From the NCBI GenBank assembly GCA_000818945.1, contig KN805399.1, positions 308,839-372,838 on the forward strand: DNA of 64,000 bases, given 5' to 3'. The position numbers and the translations under genes were made by a program. The notes under the pieces were generated by a model. The model did not search any database and was not told the origin of the DNA. It worked only from the letters and a program-made list of their open reading frames with translations. The DNA comes from Schizochytrium sp. CCTCC M209059. Taxonomy: Eukaryota > Sar > Bigyra > Thraustochytrida > Thraustochytriidae. Every line of letters starts with the position of its first letter. Position 1 is the first letter of the stretch. Shown here one piece after another: positions 49,046-59,803 of the stretch.

Positions 49046-50968
49046 TTAGCGAGCACCAGTCGAGGTCCCCACGACACCGAGGCCAAAACCTGGGAGCTGA
49101 GGCATCTTCGGAGCAGCTTGCTTATCGTCTGTCTGGAAGTGTCCGCGGCCTCCGCGAGTATGTTTCTTGGACGTGGCGTTGGTTGTCCTTTTGCTCGACG
49201 AGGCGTCTCTTGAGCCCCTGTACCTGTTGGTGGACGAGGTGTTCCCGCGAACACCACGAATCGCCGCGCTATTTCGGCCCGTGAGAGTCTTCTTAGTCTT
49301 CGTTCTTGATGTCTTGCCTGCAGAAGGCGTATCGGCGAGTGCGAGGCGTGCAGGGCCTCGTGTAACCCCTCGGACTACCACGCCTCGCGAAGACGAAGTC
49401 GGCCCGTTTCGTAAACGTGCCGTATCTCGCGCGGATGCAGCCTTGTTGGATTGCCGCACGACCTTTTGTCGGCGTACACTGCCATCACTCTTGCCATGCA
49501 AATTGCGCATCATCACCTCGCGCTTCTTGTCGTATTGCCTGCGGACATCCCGGAACTCCCGCATTCGGTCCTTGGCCGCTTGAATTTTTTGAGGGCCGGA
49601 TGTCTTGGCCACCAAAGCCCGCGATGACGACGATGTGGAACGCGGGCCTTGCGATCGGGTCATGGATCGCGAACGGCGGCCACGCGAGGTCGCTGCGCTG
49701 GGTCTGCTACTCGTGCTTCGACTGCGTCTGGTGCCCCGCGAAACACCCGCAGTTGATCTTGACCGTGTCGACGAGGACGTCGTCGACCTGTTTTGCAGCC
49801 ACTTGGACACCACTTCATCCTGCTTCTTGGCCCCGTGTAATCGGCCGCGTACTCGAGAGGTACTCGACTTGCTGCCTGGCTTGTTTTCATAGGGGACGAG
49901 AGATGACGACTTTCGGGACCCTGCAGACTTGCTTGTCGGCTTGATCGCCGGAAGAGATGTCATGAAGGTTCCTTCGCTATCGTCGCCAAGGTCTGTGTGT
50001 CCGTGCGCACTGTCGCGACCGGGGCGAGTTGTGCCACGTCGCATTCCGGTTGCCTTGCGGTTTACGCGGACATGATATTTCGTGCGGGCCGGTTCGACTG
50101 CGTTGGCCGCCACGCGCTGCTTTGCGAAAACCACCTTTTTGGCCCCGTGGCCCCCGCCAGAGCGTCTCGCAGAATTTCCGCCGTCGTCCGCGTCGCGCTC
50201 GAGGAGACTGATGCGTTTTTCCAGCTCCATCAGCCGGTCCAAAGAACTGACAACCTTGGCCATGTTCTTTTGCCCGGTGCCAAGAGGTCCTTGCGTATCC
50301 GAGAGCAGCGATGAGGCATTCTGCAAGGAAACAGATGCCATCGCGTCCGCGTCCATAGACGCACCAATGGGAGGCAGCGCCTTGCCACCGGTGACGCCTC
50401 CCTGATCAGTGATCGCTTGTGCTTTTCGATCGAGGAGGAGCTTCTTTTCCTTGTATGTTTGGTTGCGCTGATGGAGCTCTGCGCGCTGTTCAAAGTTCTC
50501 TTTGACGCGCTTCAAGTTCGTCAAGTGCCGCTTCATGTCCTTTTCCACGCGGTGGTCCTCGACAGCCTCCTTGTCTTGGTACTCGCGGATGAATTCCTCC
50601 GTAACTTCGAGGGGTTTGCCTTGCTCCTCTTGGATGACCTGCTGCATCCATGCAGCCTTTTCGAGCTGCCTGGTTGCGCCCGTGTGTTTTGCTTCCTTGC
50701 CCTTGAGACGCTTGGTTTTGATAATCGCGGCTTTAAGCGCGGCCTCGTTCGCCAGCTTGTGCCAGCGCAATAATTTCATTTCCTGCTTTAGCTCCTTGAG
50801 ATTTTCCTCAGCGGTTCGCTCGCCCTTTTGGCTCTTGATGGCACTTTCAGGCTCGTCATCATTTTGATGACTGCGTCCGGAAAGCTGCTCAAGTCCTGCT
50901 GGTTCTCCATCCTTGGCAGCGCGCTTGGCCTCCAAGCCGGCCATCCATTGTGCAAAATCCGTAGCCAT
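49046..50968 (-). CDS. Large basic Ser/Arg-rich protein with coiled coils, function unknown
   Basis: From ATG 50968 (TACGGATTTTGC follows) the protein is 640 aa. The frame is open 62 codons further upstream through an Arg-rich leader, which was not used. The N-terminal third is helical and charged (EENLKELKQEMKLLRWHKLANEAALKAA, seen here in parts) and includes EYQDKEAVEDHRVEKDMKRHL. A short coiled coil SLDRLMELEKRISLLER follows near residue 240. The rest is highly basic and disordered, rich in SRS, RGxxR and SSTS, ending in a Gly-rich tail. This looks like a microtubule- or nucleic-acid-associated protein, but I recognise no domain. The gene converges on eL27 and is divergent from the sequence at 51.2 kb. 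Confidence 0.65.
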   Translation of the reverse strand: MATDFAQWMAGLEAKRAAKDGEPAGLEQLSGRSHQNDDEPESAIKSQKGERTAEENLKELKQEMKLLRWHKLANEAALKAAIIKTKRLKGKEAKHTGATRQLEKAAWMQQVIQEEQGKPLEVTEEFIREYQDKEAVEDHRVEKDMKRHLTNLKRVKENFEQRAELHQRNQTYKEKKLLLDRKAQAITDQGGVTGGKALPPIGASMDADAMASVSLQNASSLLSDTQGPLGTGQKNMAKVVSSLDRLMELEKRISLLERDADDGGNSARRSGGGHGAKKVVFAKQRVAANAVEPARTKYHVRVNRKATGMRRGTTRPGRDSAHGHTDLGDDSEGTFMTSLPAIKPTSKSAGSRKSSSLVPYENKPGSKSSTSRVRGRLHGAKKQDEVVSKWLQNRSTTSSSTRSRSTAGVSRGTRRSRSTSSRPSAATSRGRRSRSMTRSQGPRSTSSSSRALVAKTSGPQKIQAAKDRMREFRDVRRQYDKKREVMMRNLHGKSDGSVRRQKVVRQSNKAASARDTARLRNGPTSSSRGVVVRGVTRGPARLALADTPSAGKTSRTKTKKTLTGRNSAAIRGVRGNTSSTNRYRGSRDASSSKRTTNATSKKHTRGGRGHFQTDDKQAAPKMPQLPGFGLGVVGTSTGAR

Positions 50969-51203
50969 GATGTCGTAATGTGCGTTGCTTGCCCTGGCTG
51001 GCGCGTACACAGTCCGCTCTGTGCTTTTCTTTTGGGGAGCGGATTGCAGCGGCCTTTTGCGCGTACGCAATCTATCGATGCAACTTCGTTGCGTTCGCAC
51101 CGTCTCGCGGGATTGCGAAAGGGAAACGATCCGCTTTCGCGCTCGCGCGCTCACGCGCTTACGCGCGGCGTCTGCGCAGCTCGTCGCCCCTCTCTGATTT
51201 AAT

Positions 51204-51397
51204 TACTTGGACGTGCTCTTGATCTACACTCCCTTTCGCGAGATAAAAAATGTTGATGCCAACGGTGATCCTTACTTTGAGTAAGCAGGCTTGCTTTTGC
51301 GCGCTACAAGCTGCGACTAAACCAATTCACTCTTACCTTACAATGTGACAGCGAAAGCACTGGGTTCGGGTTCGACATCACACCTATTCTGCTCTGA
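51204..51397 (+). pseudogene. Possible orphan 3' gene fragment with one intron
   Basis: An open stretch (51204-51280), a 71-nt GT-AG intron (51281-51351, acceptor after TTACCTTACAATGTGACAG) and a second stretch (51352-51397) join into about 40 codons ending at TGA. The peptide (YTPFREIKNVDANGDPYF then DESTGFGFDITPILL) looks protein-like. No ATG and no acceptor lies between the upstream in-frame TGA (51195) and the first stretch, so a complete gene is not present. It may be a relict fragment or chance. Confidence 0.25.
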
Positions 51398-52489
51398 CGC
51401 CCGAACGGATCGTTCTCCATCATCACGGTACACACCCTCTTCGCGGCGAAGCGCACATGCCGTGCATGTACGAGCAGTCCTGGCAGAGCAATCCAATCAT
51501 ACTGTCAGTGTGAAGGTGAGTGACAAGTCCTGCTACAAAACGTAACGGTACTTTGCTTCTCGCTTGGATGGTTGTTCACCTTCCCGCGAGCCTAGCAACT
51601 TTTATTCGACCCATACCGCACCTTGGGGAAGCAAGATTTCGCAAAGAAGAATTCGTGATCTCAATCAGGAGATCTTGCGCCCGCCCCAACCGGCCATCGA
51701 CAGCTTGGTGGCTCGAGAGCACCTGTCTTTCCTCCCTCCATCTTGCTCTCTCACTCTTGGAAAATGGGAAAAAAAAAAAACTAAAAAAAAAACTAGCCCC
51801 ACCAACCAGATCGACGGGGAACCATAGTGCTCACACAACAGATAGAACCAGTCCGGAACCGGCACGGAATTTCTGGGGCTAGCAAACCAGGGAAGCACGC
51901 AACTGGCAGACAGACGGCAGTTGCCTCTGGGGCCCGTTCGCGCGACCTCGCTCGCTCTCGAGCAGACAGCGAGCCAGACTGAGTCTTGGCGGCGGCGAGC
52001 TACGCGACCGACCTCCGCTCCACCGACCGCGTCGCGCTGTGGCACAGCGCTTGCGGGGCGCGAGGAAGGCGGAGGACGCGGCCCGCGCGTGACGGAGGTG
52101 TGGCAAATCATAGCAAAGCAAAACAAAGCGAAACAGACTGCAAACGCGGCCCTCTCTCTCTGCCGCTCTTGCAGCGCCGGGACGCTTGCAAGGGACGCTG
52201 CATCCGCCTTTGTCCGCAGCCCCTTCAGCTCTTTCGGACACCAAGCAAACACGCAGAACCGTGGTTGGTCTCGCCAACAGCGAAACCCTTGGCCGTGTTG
52301 AGCATCAGTGAAACTCTTGGCCGTGTTGAACAGGACGGACGTCTGTGTCCCTGGTACGACACTAACGTCAACTGGAACAACGCCAACGACAACGACAACA
52401 AAGACAGAGTAGTAGATTATAGACGAAAAACGTGCTAGCGCTTCAAGCAGCCCTTGTACGATTAAAGGCATCTGAGACTAGACAAGACC
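51398..52489. other. Spacer upstream of the Tudor/LRR protein gene
   Basis: It includes A-rich tracts (51770-51793) and mixed DNA. No domain-bearing frame was found. An ACTCTTGGCCGTGTTGA/ACCCTTGGCCGTGTTGA pair (near 52286 and 52313) is a short imperfect direct repeat. Confidence 0.4.
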
Positions 52490-55276
52490 ATGCCACCTTC
52501 TGCGAGGCGCAGAGTCCCCGGGCGCAGAGTCCCCGGGCGCCCCCCTTTGGTACCTATTCACAAAAAAGTAAGACTTACGGGACCTGCATGCTGGGCGAGA
52601 AAAAAAGCATTCAGCGCACCGGAAGGCAGCGACATCCGAAAGCTTGCTATCCGCGAGGAAGACCTTAAATTCTCTCCGCTTATGCTGCGGGATGAGCTCA
52701 CGGGCGTACGCCAGCGCGCCGCGGACACACATGACGTCACAGGTCTTTCCCAGGCAGACTCGGAGGCCACCGACCGCATTCCGGCAACGCCGCAGGACAT
52801 GGGAACGCAGGCGTCTCCTGAATCACCAACGGAGAAGAAAGCAGCAGAGTCGGCTTCGTCTTGTAGCGAAGGAAAGACAGCCTCGACCTTGACATCTTCG
52901 CTCGAGCCAAAACCTTCTGCAGACGAAGAAGTGGTTTCGGGTGATGCAACGCCAACAATAACGCAGAAAACTACACCTAAGCCTTTGCAAGTGCAAGAAC
53001 AAGAACAAGCGACGCCTGCGAATGTGCCCGAGTCAACTGCGCCCACGCAGGAGTCGCTTGTTGCAGGTGACACAGTCACGGTGCTCCCCTATAAACTAAA
53101 CGGGTCCAAGGGGCGCGATGCGCTTCATGGCGCCGGCATCGTCAAGGGTGTCTCCGAGGACGGAACAACTGTAGATGTCAAATTTGTTCTCGGCGGCCGC
53201 AGTAAACGGGTTCCCCGAGACTTGGTCGTGAGCTTTGACGCTACGGGCGAAATGGCCCTTGTTGCTGAAGCCAAGCGCGCTTCTCTTGGACGTAATCACG
53301 TTCCGAGCGCTGATGGCAGTACAAGCTCTGCCATTGCCGAGCCCATTGAACCCAAGCCAAAAGAGGAAACCTCGCAGGGGGCGGCTTCAAGCACCCCTAA
53401 CAGCAGTGCCTATGTGCGGCGTAGCTATCGCTGCAACGGCCTGCACCAGCTTCGTTCGGCCCGCGTGGTAAAACTACTCGACAGGCTCTGGGCCAGTGAC
53501 CCGAACGACACCTCGCTCAAGGTGCTTCGCTTAAAGAATCACATTGACGCGGACTCAAACAAACAGGTCATCATGGAAGTTCTCGACGCCCTGGAGCAGA
53601 ACAGTGTCGTTCAGGCCTTGTACATTCAAAACATGGAAGAAGCGATGGATGATGAGACGCTTGGGCGACTCACAGAGGTACTTCGCACGAACTCACGGAT
53701 TTGGGCGCTCAATGTAGGCGAAAACTATAGAGTTTCTCGCGAAGGGTGGGAGCAGTTCGCAGAAGACCTCGCGCACACGCATGTGACGCACCTTTACGCC
53801 GGAAGCGAAACGACCGTATATGGTGCTCTCAAGGTGCGCATGCGGAACGTCATCAGAAGTAACCGAATCAAGCATCGTCTTCATAACAGCCCGGACAATG
53901 TGGAGGTGATTGCCCAGATTGGGCAAATGTGGTGGAATCCGCGTAACGCCAAAGCTCTCCAGCCGCACTTGCCCTCCGAGGCGCAAAAAATCGCCCAAGT
54001 CAAGGTCAACCCGCTTGTTGGGCGCAAGGTTGTTGTATCCGTGGGCGATGAACCTCAATCCCAACGGCGTCTTGGTCGAGTGGTCAAGTACAACGATCAA
54101 CACAATGCGCATTTAGTCGCTTGGATACCAATCAAGGCGTCACCGCGGTCATCTGGCGAATGCAAGCCCGATATTCAGGAGGGCTCGTGGCTGAGCCTCG
54201 AGGACTTGGATGTTCTCGTTAGTGGGCCCATGGCGTGGGGCCGGCCCAAGGACATTATGACTGCAGACACAAGCGCAAGCGCAAGCGCAAGCGCAAGCAC
54301 AAGCGCAAGTCCCAAGAAGCGCACCCACGAGGAAATCAAGGAGGATACGCCGCCTGCTACGCCAACGAAAAAGGCGAAGCGGTCTAGCGAAGACCGCTCT
54401 CTCGGAGATGGCTGTCTGGACTTATGGTTCGCGCTTACATCGATTCCAGCGTGCAAGCCGTTCCTCACAGCCTCAAATCGACGGAAGCGCCAGCGCGACT
54501 ACACTGGCCCGCGAGACCTCATGACAATTCGTGTAATGGCGCGAGGTCTCGAGTACCCTACCATGTCTGACTTTGCGGACGATATTCGCACGTTTTTCCA
54601 GCATGAGATTGACGCGGGGGACGCGAGTGATGTCAAACTCACAGGGTTTTTCGCGAGCATGTCTGTGGCGCAGCTGGCCAAGGAGCTGATGGACTCGTTC
54701 GAGCGGGAGCTGGTACCAGCCCTGGAGAAATATGGCCATTTGACGCAAACGCATCGGCCATCCACGGCCAAGAAACAGCTCAATTTCCGGTCTCAAGAAA
54801 CTCCTGTCGTAGCGACGCCATTACCGCAGGTGCAAGCACGAGTGCAGAGCAAGGAAACGGAAGAGAAGCAGTCCGCAAATGAAAACAATCAGTCTGCTGC
54901 CGGAATTGAAGACGACCAGCCTCTTGCTGCATCTGAAAACGATCGGCATGCTGAAAATGAGAACATTCAGTCTCTTGCTGCAAGGGAACCTCTTGGTAAG
55001 ACACCCACGACTCCTGCAGGGCCCCCGAACCCATCCAAGAAATATGAACCCATCCAGATCTTTTGGCCAATCGGCCAAAAGACGCAGAGTAAGGGTGGCA
55101 AGATCATGTGCCTTTTCCTCTCGGATAACGAAAATAACATCGTGTCTGTCCCGCGACGAACAGTCAAGCCGTGGGCGGCGATGAAGGCACCTGCATATGT
55201 TTCCAAAGATGTTATGGAGTTTGCTGAGAGCGAGGAGTGCCTCTATTGCTATGCAAATAATATGCTGTGCACCTAG
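52490..55276 (+). CDS. Chromatin-type protein: Tudor-like, LRR-like, Tudor-like and bromodomain-like modules
   Basis: A 928-residue intronless protein. After a disordered acidic/Ser-rich start, residues ~190-250 form a Tudor- or agenet-like barrel (VAGDTVTVLPYK, then GAGIVKGVSEDGTTVDVKF). Residues ~340-445 hold leucine-rich-repeat-like units (SLKVLRLKNHID, VVQALYIQNM, RIWALNVGENY). A second barrel (~506-580: NPLVGRKVVVSVGD, RLGRVVKYND) precedes a nuclear-localisation-like KKRTHEE/KKAKRSS region. Residues ~640-750 have the helix pattern of a bromodomain, including LEYPTMSDFADDIRTFF where GxYxxxxxFxxDvxlif is expected. A last compact domain (~852-900, IQIFWPIGQK to VPRRTVKPW) ends the protein. 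A role as a histone-mark reader is inferred; each domain call is by eye and the bromodomain looks degenerate. Confidence 0.7.
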   Translation: MPPSARRRVPGRRVPGRPPLVPIHKKVRLTGPACWARKKAFSAPEGSDIRKLAIREEDLKFSPLMLRDELTGVRQRAADTHDVTGLSQADSEATDRIPATPQDMGTQASPESPTEKKAAESASSCSEGKTASTLTSSLEPKPSADEEVVSGDATPTITQKTTPKPLQVQEQEQATPANVPESTAPTQESLVAGDTVTVLPYKLNGSKGRDALHGAGIVKGVSEDGTTVDVKFVLGGRSKRVPRDLVVSFDATGEMALVAEAKRASLGRNHVPSADGSTSSAIAEPIEPKPKEETSQGAASSTPNSSAYVRRSYRCNGLHQLRSARVVKLLDRLWASDPNDTSLKVLRLKNHIDADSNKQVIMEVLDALEQNSVVQALYIQNMEEAMDDETLGRLTEVLRTNSRIWALNVGENYRVSREGWEQFAEDLAHTHVTHLYAGSETTVYGALKVRMRNVIRSNRIKHRLHNSPDNVEVIAQIGQMWWNPRNAKALQPHLPSEAQKIAQVKVNPLVGRKVVVSVGDEPQSQRRLGRVVKYNDQHNAHLVAWIPIKASPRSSGECKPDIQEGSWLSLEDLDVLVSGPMAWGRPKDIMTADTSASASASASTSASPKKRTHEEIKEDTPPATPTKKAKRSSEDRSLGDGCLDLWFALTSIPACKPFLTASNRRKRQRDYTGPRDLMTIRVMARGLEYPTMSDFADDIRTFFQHEIDAGDASDVKLTGFFASMSVAQLAKELMDSFERELVPALEKYGHLTQTHRPSTAKKQLNFRSQETPVVATPLPQVQARVQSKETEEKQSANENNQSAAGIEDDQPLAASENDRHAENENIQSLAAREPLGKTPTTPAGPPNPSKKYEPIQIFWPIGQKTQSKGGKIMCLFLSDNENNIVSVPRRTVKPWAAMKAPAYVSKDVMEFAESEECLYCYANNMLCT
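54270..54312 (+). repeat. GCAAGC hexamer run encoding Ser-Ala repeats
   Basis: In-frame tandem AGCGCA units give SASASASASTSAS between the second Tudor-like module and the basic KKRTHEE patch. It acts as a flexible linker in the protein and as a slippage-prone microsatellite in the DNA. Confidence 0.9.
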
Positions 55277-55879
55277 GCATGCACGCACACACGATGTCCC
55301 CCAGCTGTAGCTATTGTTGGAGTGGCCTTAGCATTGGAGTGAGCTCGTTCTATGTTTGCTGTTATTTTGAAATGAAAAGAAGAAGGTTTATCAAGTCATG
55401 CCATCATTGGGATAAGGATTAAATTTATTGTGTCAATACCTACGCCTGTCAGCCCGCAGGATTTGAGTCCATTCCGGTTTTCTGACAAGACATTGTTTTT
55501 GGATTTGCTAGCAATAGAATCGTTTGCTTTTTGTAATGGTTCCAAAACAAGGTATACGAAGTGACGGGCTTGTGACAAGTCATCTGAACCTTGATCACCG
55601 ATACGTGATACGCGATACGCGTTCCCAGGACTACAAGACAAGCATCCTGTGCACAAAGACGTCAAAGCGATGAAGCAGTAGCACGTCATCTGTGGTGTAG
55701 GAATACACTCTCAATGTCGGGAAGGACAAACGAACCTTGCACCCTTGCACAGAGGCATAATGCAGAGACCGTTTCGATTCGATGGGAAGCGAAAGAAAAC
55801 AAAAGAAGCAGCGAATGGAACAGAGGTAGGTTGGAGTATCTATGGTGGTGCAGGAAAAAAAATGCTCAGCGGGTCTCGT
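55277..55879. other. Tail-to-tail spacer before PDH E1 beta
   Basis: It holds the 3' flanks of two convergent genes. The DNA is AT-richer than the coding parts, with a GATACGTGATACGCGATACGC run near 55599-55620. No gene. Confidence 0.5.
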
Positions 55880-57115
55880 CTACATCTTGCGCTCGGTGAT
55901 GCGCTTGGCGGTGCGGATGATGTCCTCGGTGCCGGGCAGCGAAAGCTTCTCGAGGTTCGTGGCGTAGGCCATGGGGACGTCGGCACCGGTGACGCGGATG
56001 GCGGGGGCGTCGAGGTAGTCAAAGGCCTCGGACTCGAAGACGGTGGAGAGGATCTCAGAGCCGATGCCGTGCTGGGGCCAGCCCTCCTCGACAGTCATGA
56101 GGCGGTTGGTCTTGATGACGGACTTGATGATGGTCTCCTTGTCGAGGGGGCGGATGCAGCGAAGGTTGATGACCTCGGCCTTGACGCCGTCCTTGGCGAG
56201 CTCGTCGGCGGCCTCGAGAGCGAACTTGACGCTGCGAGACATGGTGACAATGGTCAGGTCGGTGCCCTCGCGCTCGATCTTGGCCTTGCCAAAGGGAACA
56301 GTAAAGTCGCTGCTCATGGCCTCCTCGCTCATCTCGAACTCCGTGCCGTACATGAGCTCGTGCTCGAGAACAACGACCGGGTTAGGGTCGCGGATGGCGG
56401 CCTTGAGCATGCCCTTGGCGTCCTCGGCGCTGTAAGGCATGAAGACCTTGAGGCCCGGGACGGAGCCATACCAGGCGCCAAAGCACTGCGAGTGCTGGGC
56501 GCCGACACCAGCGGCGGCGCCGTTGGGGCCGCGGAAGACAATTGGGACGTTGCAGGTACCCGCGGTCATGTACAGCTGTTTGGCGGCCGAGTTGATGATC
56601 TGATCAATGGCCTGCATGGCAAAGTTGAAGGTCATGAACTCGACGACGGGGCGCAGGCCCTTGTATGCGGAACCGACGGCGAGACCGGTGAAGCCCATCT
56701 CCGTAATGGGGGTATCGATGATGCGGCCCTCAAACTGTGATTAGCGTCAAGAACGTCGCAATGTGCGGAGATGACGGTGTCTCTGTTAGTTTTTCATGTT
56801 GCGCGAACTTCGAGGATCGCTTGGGTGCCATGACATCTGCGTGGAGAAAGCTCCGCCGCGGAAACTTTCCTCTTCCAAGGGAGAAGCTTGACTTACCTTC
56901 TTGCCGAGTCCCTTGGTGACCTTGTAGGCACCATCGTACTTGTCGACCTCCTCGCCCATGACGTAGACGTCCTTGTCGCGCTCCATCTCCTCGAGGAGAG
57001 CAGTGTTAAGCGCCTCGCGCACGGACATCTTGGTGCTCATGGCGCGCGTGGCGACGCCATTCTGGGCACGCGCGGCGGCGCCGCACGCGCGGAGCGTGGT
57101 CTTGGTCGCGAACAT
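55880..57115 (-). CDS. PDHB: Pyruvate dehydrogenase E1 component beta subunit, mitochondrial, 2 exons
   Basis: Exons are 57115-56897 and 56734-55880, with a 162-nt GT-AG intron at phase 0, giving 357 aa. The ATG at 57115 starts an Arg/Ala-rich targeting peptide (MFATKTTLRACGAAARAQ). MSVREALNTALLEEMERD and VMGEEVDKYDGAYKVTKGL follow, then after the intron FEGRIIDTPITEMGF. EFMTFNFAMQAIDQIINSAAK, GPNGAAAGVGAQHSQ (with the catalytic-loop His) and the C-terminal domain from IVTMSRSVKFAL to EEGWPQHGIGSEI are all typical. Together with the E1 alpha subunit (not in this window) it decarboxylates pyruvate with thiamine diphosphate and acetylates lipoyl-E2. Length matches the family. Confidence 0.97.
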
Positions 57116-57639
57116 CCTCCTGTTTTGCACCTGCTGCTGCTGCTGCTACTGCGCTGTATTTGTTTGTGATACGCGTCTGTTTTGTCAGTCTCTCACCGTC
57201 GTGTTCTCTCTCTCTCTCTCTATCTCTTGCTCGCTCTCTCGCTCGAAGCAAGGCAGCGCATGGCGAGATGAGGCCAGACCAGGGAGCCACGGCAAGAAGC
57301 GTGGCGAGCGACGTCGCCACTTGCTCGCTGGCTCGCTGGCTCGCTCGCTCGCTCGGCCACCCAAAGATAGCATAGCAAGCATGACACGCTCCCGGCATCT
57401 CAGCTGTCCATGATCGCAGACCTGCGTGCGTGCGTGCGTGGGTGCCTGCCTGCCCTCGCCTCGCTGCGCGTGAGCGCGCGATCAATCGATCGAGCGCGCC
57501 TGCCTGCGCGGCTCTCTCCGTGCGCAAACGTACGGCTGCTGCTGCTGCTCCTGCTGTGCTGTTGCTGCTCCGAAGCTGGTCGCGCGATGAAGGATTGACA
57601 GCCGTCGGGTCGTTCGGGCGCGATTCCTTTCTTTGTCTC

Positions 57640-57830
57640 CTCTCCTCTCCTCTCCTCTTCTTTTCTTTTCTTTTTTCTTTTCTTTTCTTTCCCCTTCTTC
57701 TCTCTGTCCCTCTTCTTCTACGGCCTTGCGCTTTCGCTTTTCTTTTTTCTTTCCTTTCTTTTTTTCTCTTTTTTTTTCTTCTTCTTTTCCCTTCCCTTCC
57801 TTTCTTTCTTTCCTTTCCTTTTCTTTTTTG
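57640..57830. repeat. Long homopyrimidine tract (C/T) on the plus strand
   Basis: Almost pure CT sequence (TCTCCTCTCC, CTTTTCTTTT, TTTCTTTCC types) with few purines for roughly 190 bases. It lies upstream of the PDH E1 beta gene. Mirror-like segments could form triplex DNA; this is inferred. Confidence 0.85.
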
Positions 57831-57984
57831 TGACGACCGCGCCGCGGGCGCAAGTGCACGAGAGACCGGAGCCACACTTGCGCCGCCGCCGCGCAAGTCA
57901 GGTATAGCCACAGCCGCACTTGCGAAGCCCCTCTCCTCGCTAGCTGGCCAGCCCCGGCAGAAGAGGTGGCTCTCCCTCTCTTCT

Positions 57985-58021
<37 letters not shown>

Positions 58022-58041
58022 GCTCGGCCCCGGCAGGACGC

Positions 58042-58173
58042 NNNNNNNNNNNNNNNNNNNNNNNNNNNNNNNNNNNNNNNNNNNNNNNNNNNNNNNNNNN
58101 NNNNNNNNNNNNNNNNNNNNNNNNNNNNNNNNNNNNNNNNNNNNNNNNNNNNNNNNNNNNNNNNNNNNNNNNN
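58042..58173. other. Assembly gap (132 N)
   Basis: Unresolved bases directly after a GCC trinucleotide array (about 57985-58020). The true length is unknown; the repeat probably stopped the assembly. Confidence 0.99.
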
Positions 58174-58637
58174 TTCGAATCGATTCAAATCGCGCGGCGC
58201 CGACGGGCGGGCGGGAGGGAGGCCGGCCGCAGAGAACGGCCAGGCGAGGTGGCGGGGTAGATACGGTAGACAAATCGGGGTCGGGAGACCGGCGGCGAGC
58301 GCGGACCTCGCTGCGCAGTCCAACCGCCGCGACGCTGCCTTGCGTGCGTGCGTGCGTGCGTGCGAGCGAGCGAGCATGCTCGGTGGCTTGCGTTGACGTG
58401 TGCTGGCTTGCTGCTAGCTGGCTAGCTAGCTATCGATTGATTGATCGATCGATGATTCATTTTTTCATTCGTTTATTCGTGGATTCAAATCGTTCTCTCG
58501 CGAGCGCGTTCTTGCGTGCCCTCGTCGCCCTCGGCGGCCTTTTGGATGCTCTCCTTCTCGCCTTCCTTCCTTCCTTCCTTCCTTCCTCCCTCCCTCTCCG
58601 AGTGGCAGCCGCGGGGCCCTTCTTCCCTTCCCTCGGC

Positions 58638-58671
<34 letters not shown>

Positions 58672-59803
58672 CGCTGGCAGGTGCAGCGCAACTGCACCAC
58701 AATTTGCAAAGCGCGGCGCACATCCAGCCCCTCCCGGCGCCGCCCTCGACGTCGTCGCTGCCTTGCGTCGACGCCGCGGCCGTCAGCATCGCGTATATGC
58801 AGACTCGGACGCGTGCGCGCATGTGCGGCTGCCGGGTCGGCGCGACGACGAGGAGATAGAGGCGGGGGAGGCCTCAAGGGCGCCGGACGGAGCGGCCCCG
58901 CCGGAGCGACGACTTGAGAGCACGGCATGGCGAGGGCGCAAATGCTGCCTGGGCCTGCTTTTTGGCCTCGTCCGCCTTGCGAGGTCATGGCGGCACCTAC
59001 GTCTGTGACTCTTTCTACCTACTTTCACGCCATGTGCGGGAGAGATGAACTGCGATCCCGCTGCTCGACCTGCGGCAGTGGTCGTGGCGCGCGACTTCGA
59101 AGGATGAGACTTGCGCGCTGCCGCTTGGACCGACAGCCTCCCTCCCTCCCTCCCTCCCTCCCTGGAGGTTCAAGTTGTTGCGAACGACGACACCTCCGAC
59201 TGGAGCGGCACAGCCACACAGGCAGACAAACAGACAGACAGCCGCTGGGCTGGCCGCTGCCGCCGTGCCACAAATCCCGCGACGCCTCGAGGACCGGCTG
59301 CGGCCCGAGCCGAGCTGCAAGTAAGCAAGCATCAGCAGGCATTGGCGCGGCGGTGGGCAGCTGCAGTGCCGTGATGATGATAAATAAGTGCGCCCGTGAG
59401 AATAGATAAAAGAGGTCTGGCCCCGATGACGCTGGCATTGTGGCCCGCCCACCCACCGATGATGACGCTGAGCTGGAGGTGGCGAGGCCCAAAGCTGACC
59501 CTGGCGGGCAGCGGACCTCGGCAGCTAGCTGGCAGTGGTAGTGAGAGTGGCGTGGTGGAGCTCACTTGCAGCTGCAGCTGGGACTTTGACTGCGCATGCG
59601 CAAGCGGGTGCGAGAGGCGCCAAGGCTCGTTCGAGGTGGAGCAGCAAAGAAAAGAGCAAAAAAAAAAAATACTTGTGTGTGTGTGCGTGTCGCTGGTTTG
59701 GATGATGCATCTTAAAGGGATACGGTGCGTGCAAATGTGCGTGGAAAGGATGCATCGGTAAGTTTACAAGTCCTCCAGGTTTCCAATCTCAAAAGGGGAT
59801 CCT

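Larger units (their letters stand above)
57116..59803. other. Low-complexity region with assembly gap
   Basis: This 2.7-kb stretch between two minus-strand genes has GCTC and CTGCTG runs, a long pyrimidine tract (57640-57830), a GCC array next to 132 N bases, TTCC and CAG arrays (58555-58670), and TCGA/GCTA-rich runs (58420-58455). Frames crossing the N bases are not real. No gene is supported. Confidence 0.6.

Noticed and set aside
55745..56740. Frame opposite PDH E1 beta
   Set aside because: Antisense shadow of a firmly identified gene.
57430..58273. Frames running across the N gap
   Set aside because: The N run cannot be translated; flanks are low-complexity.
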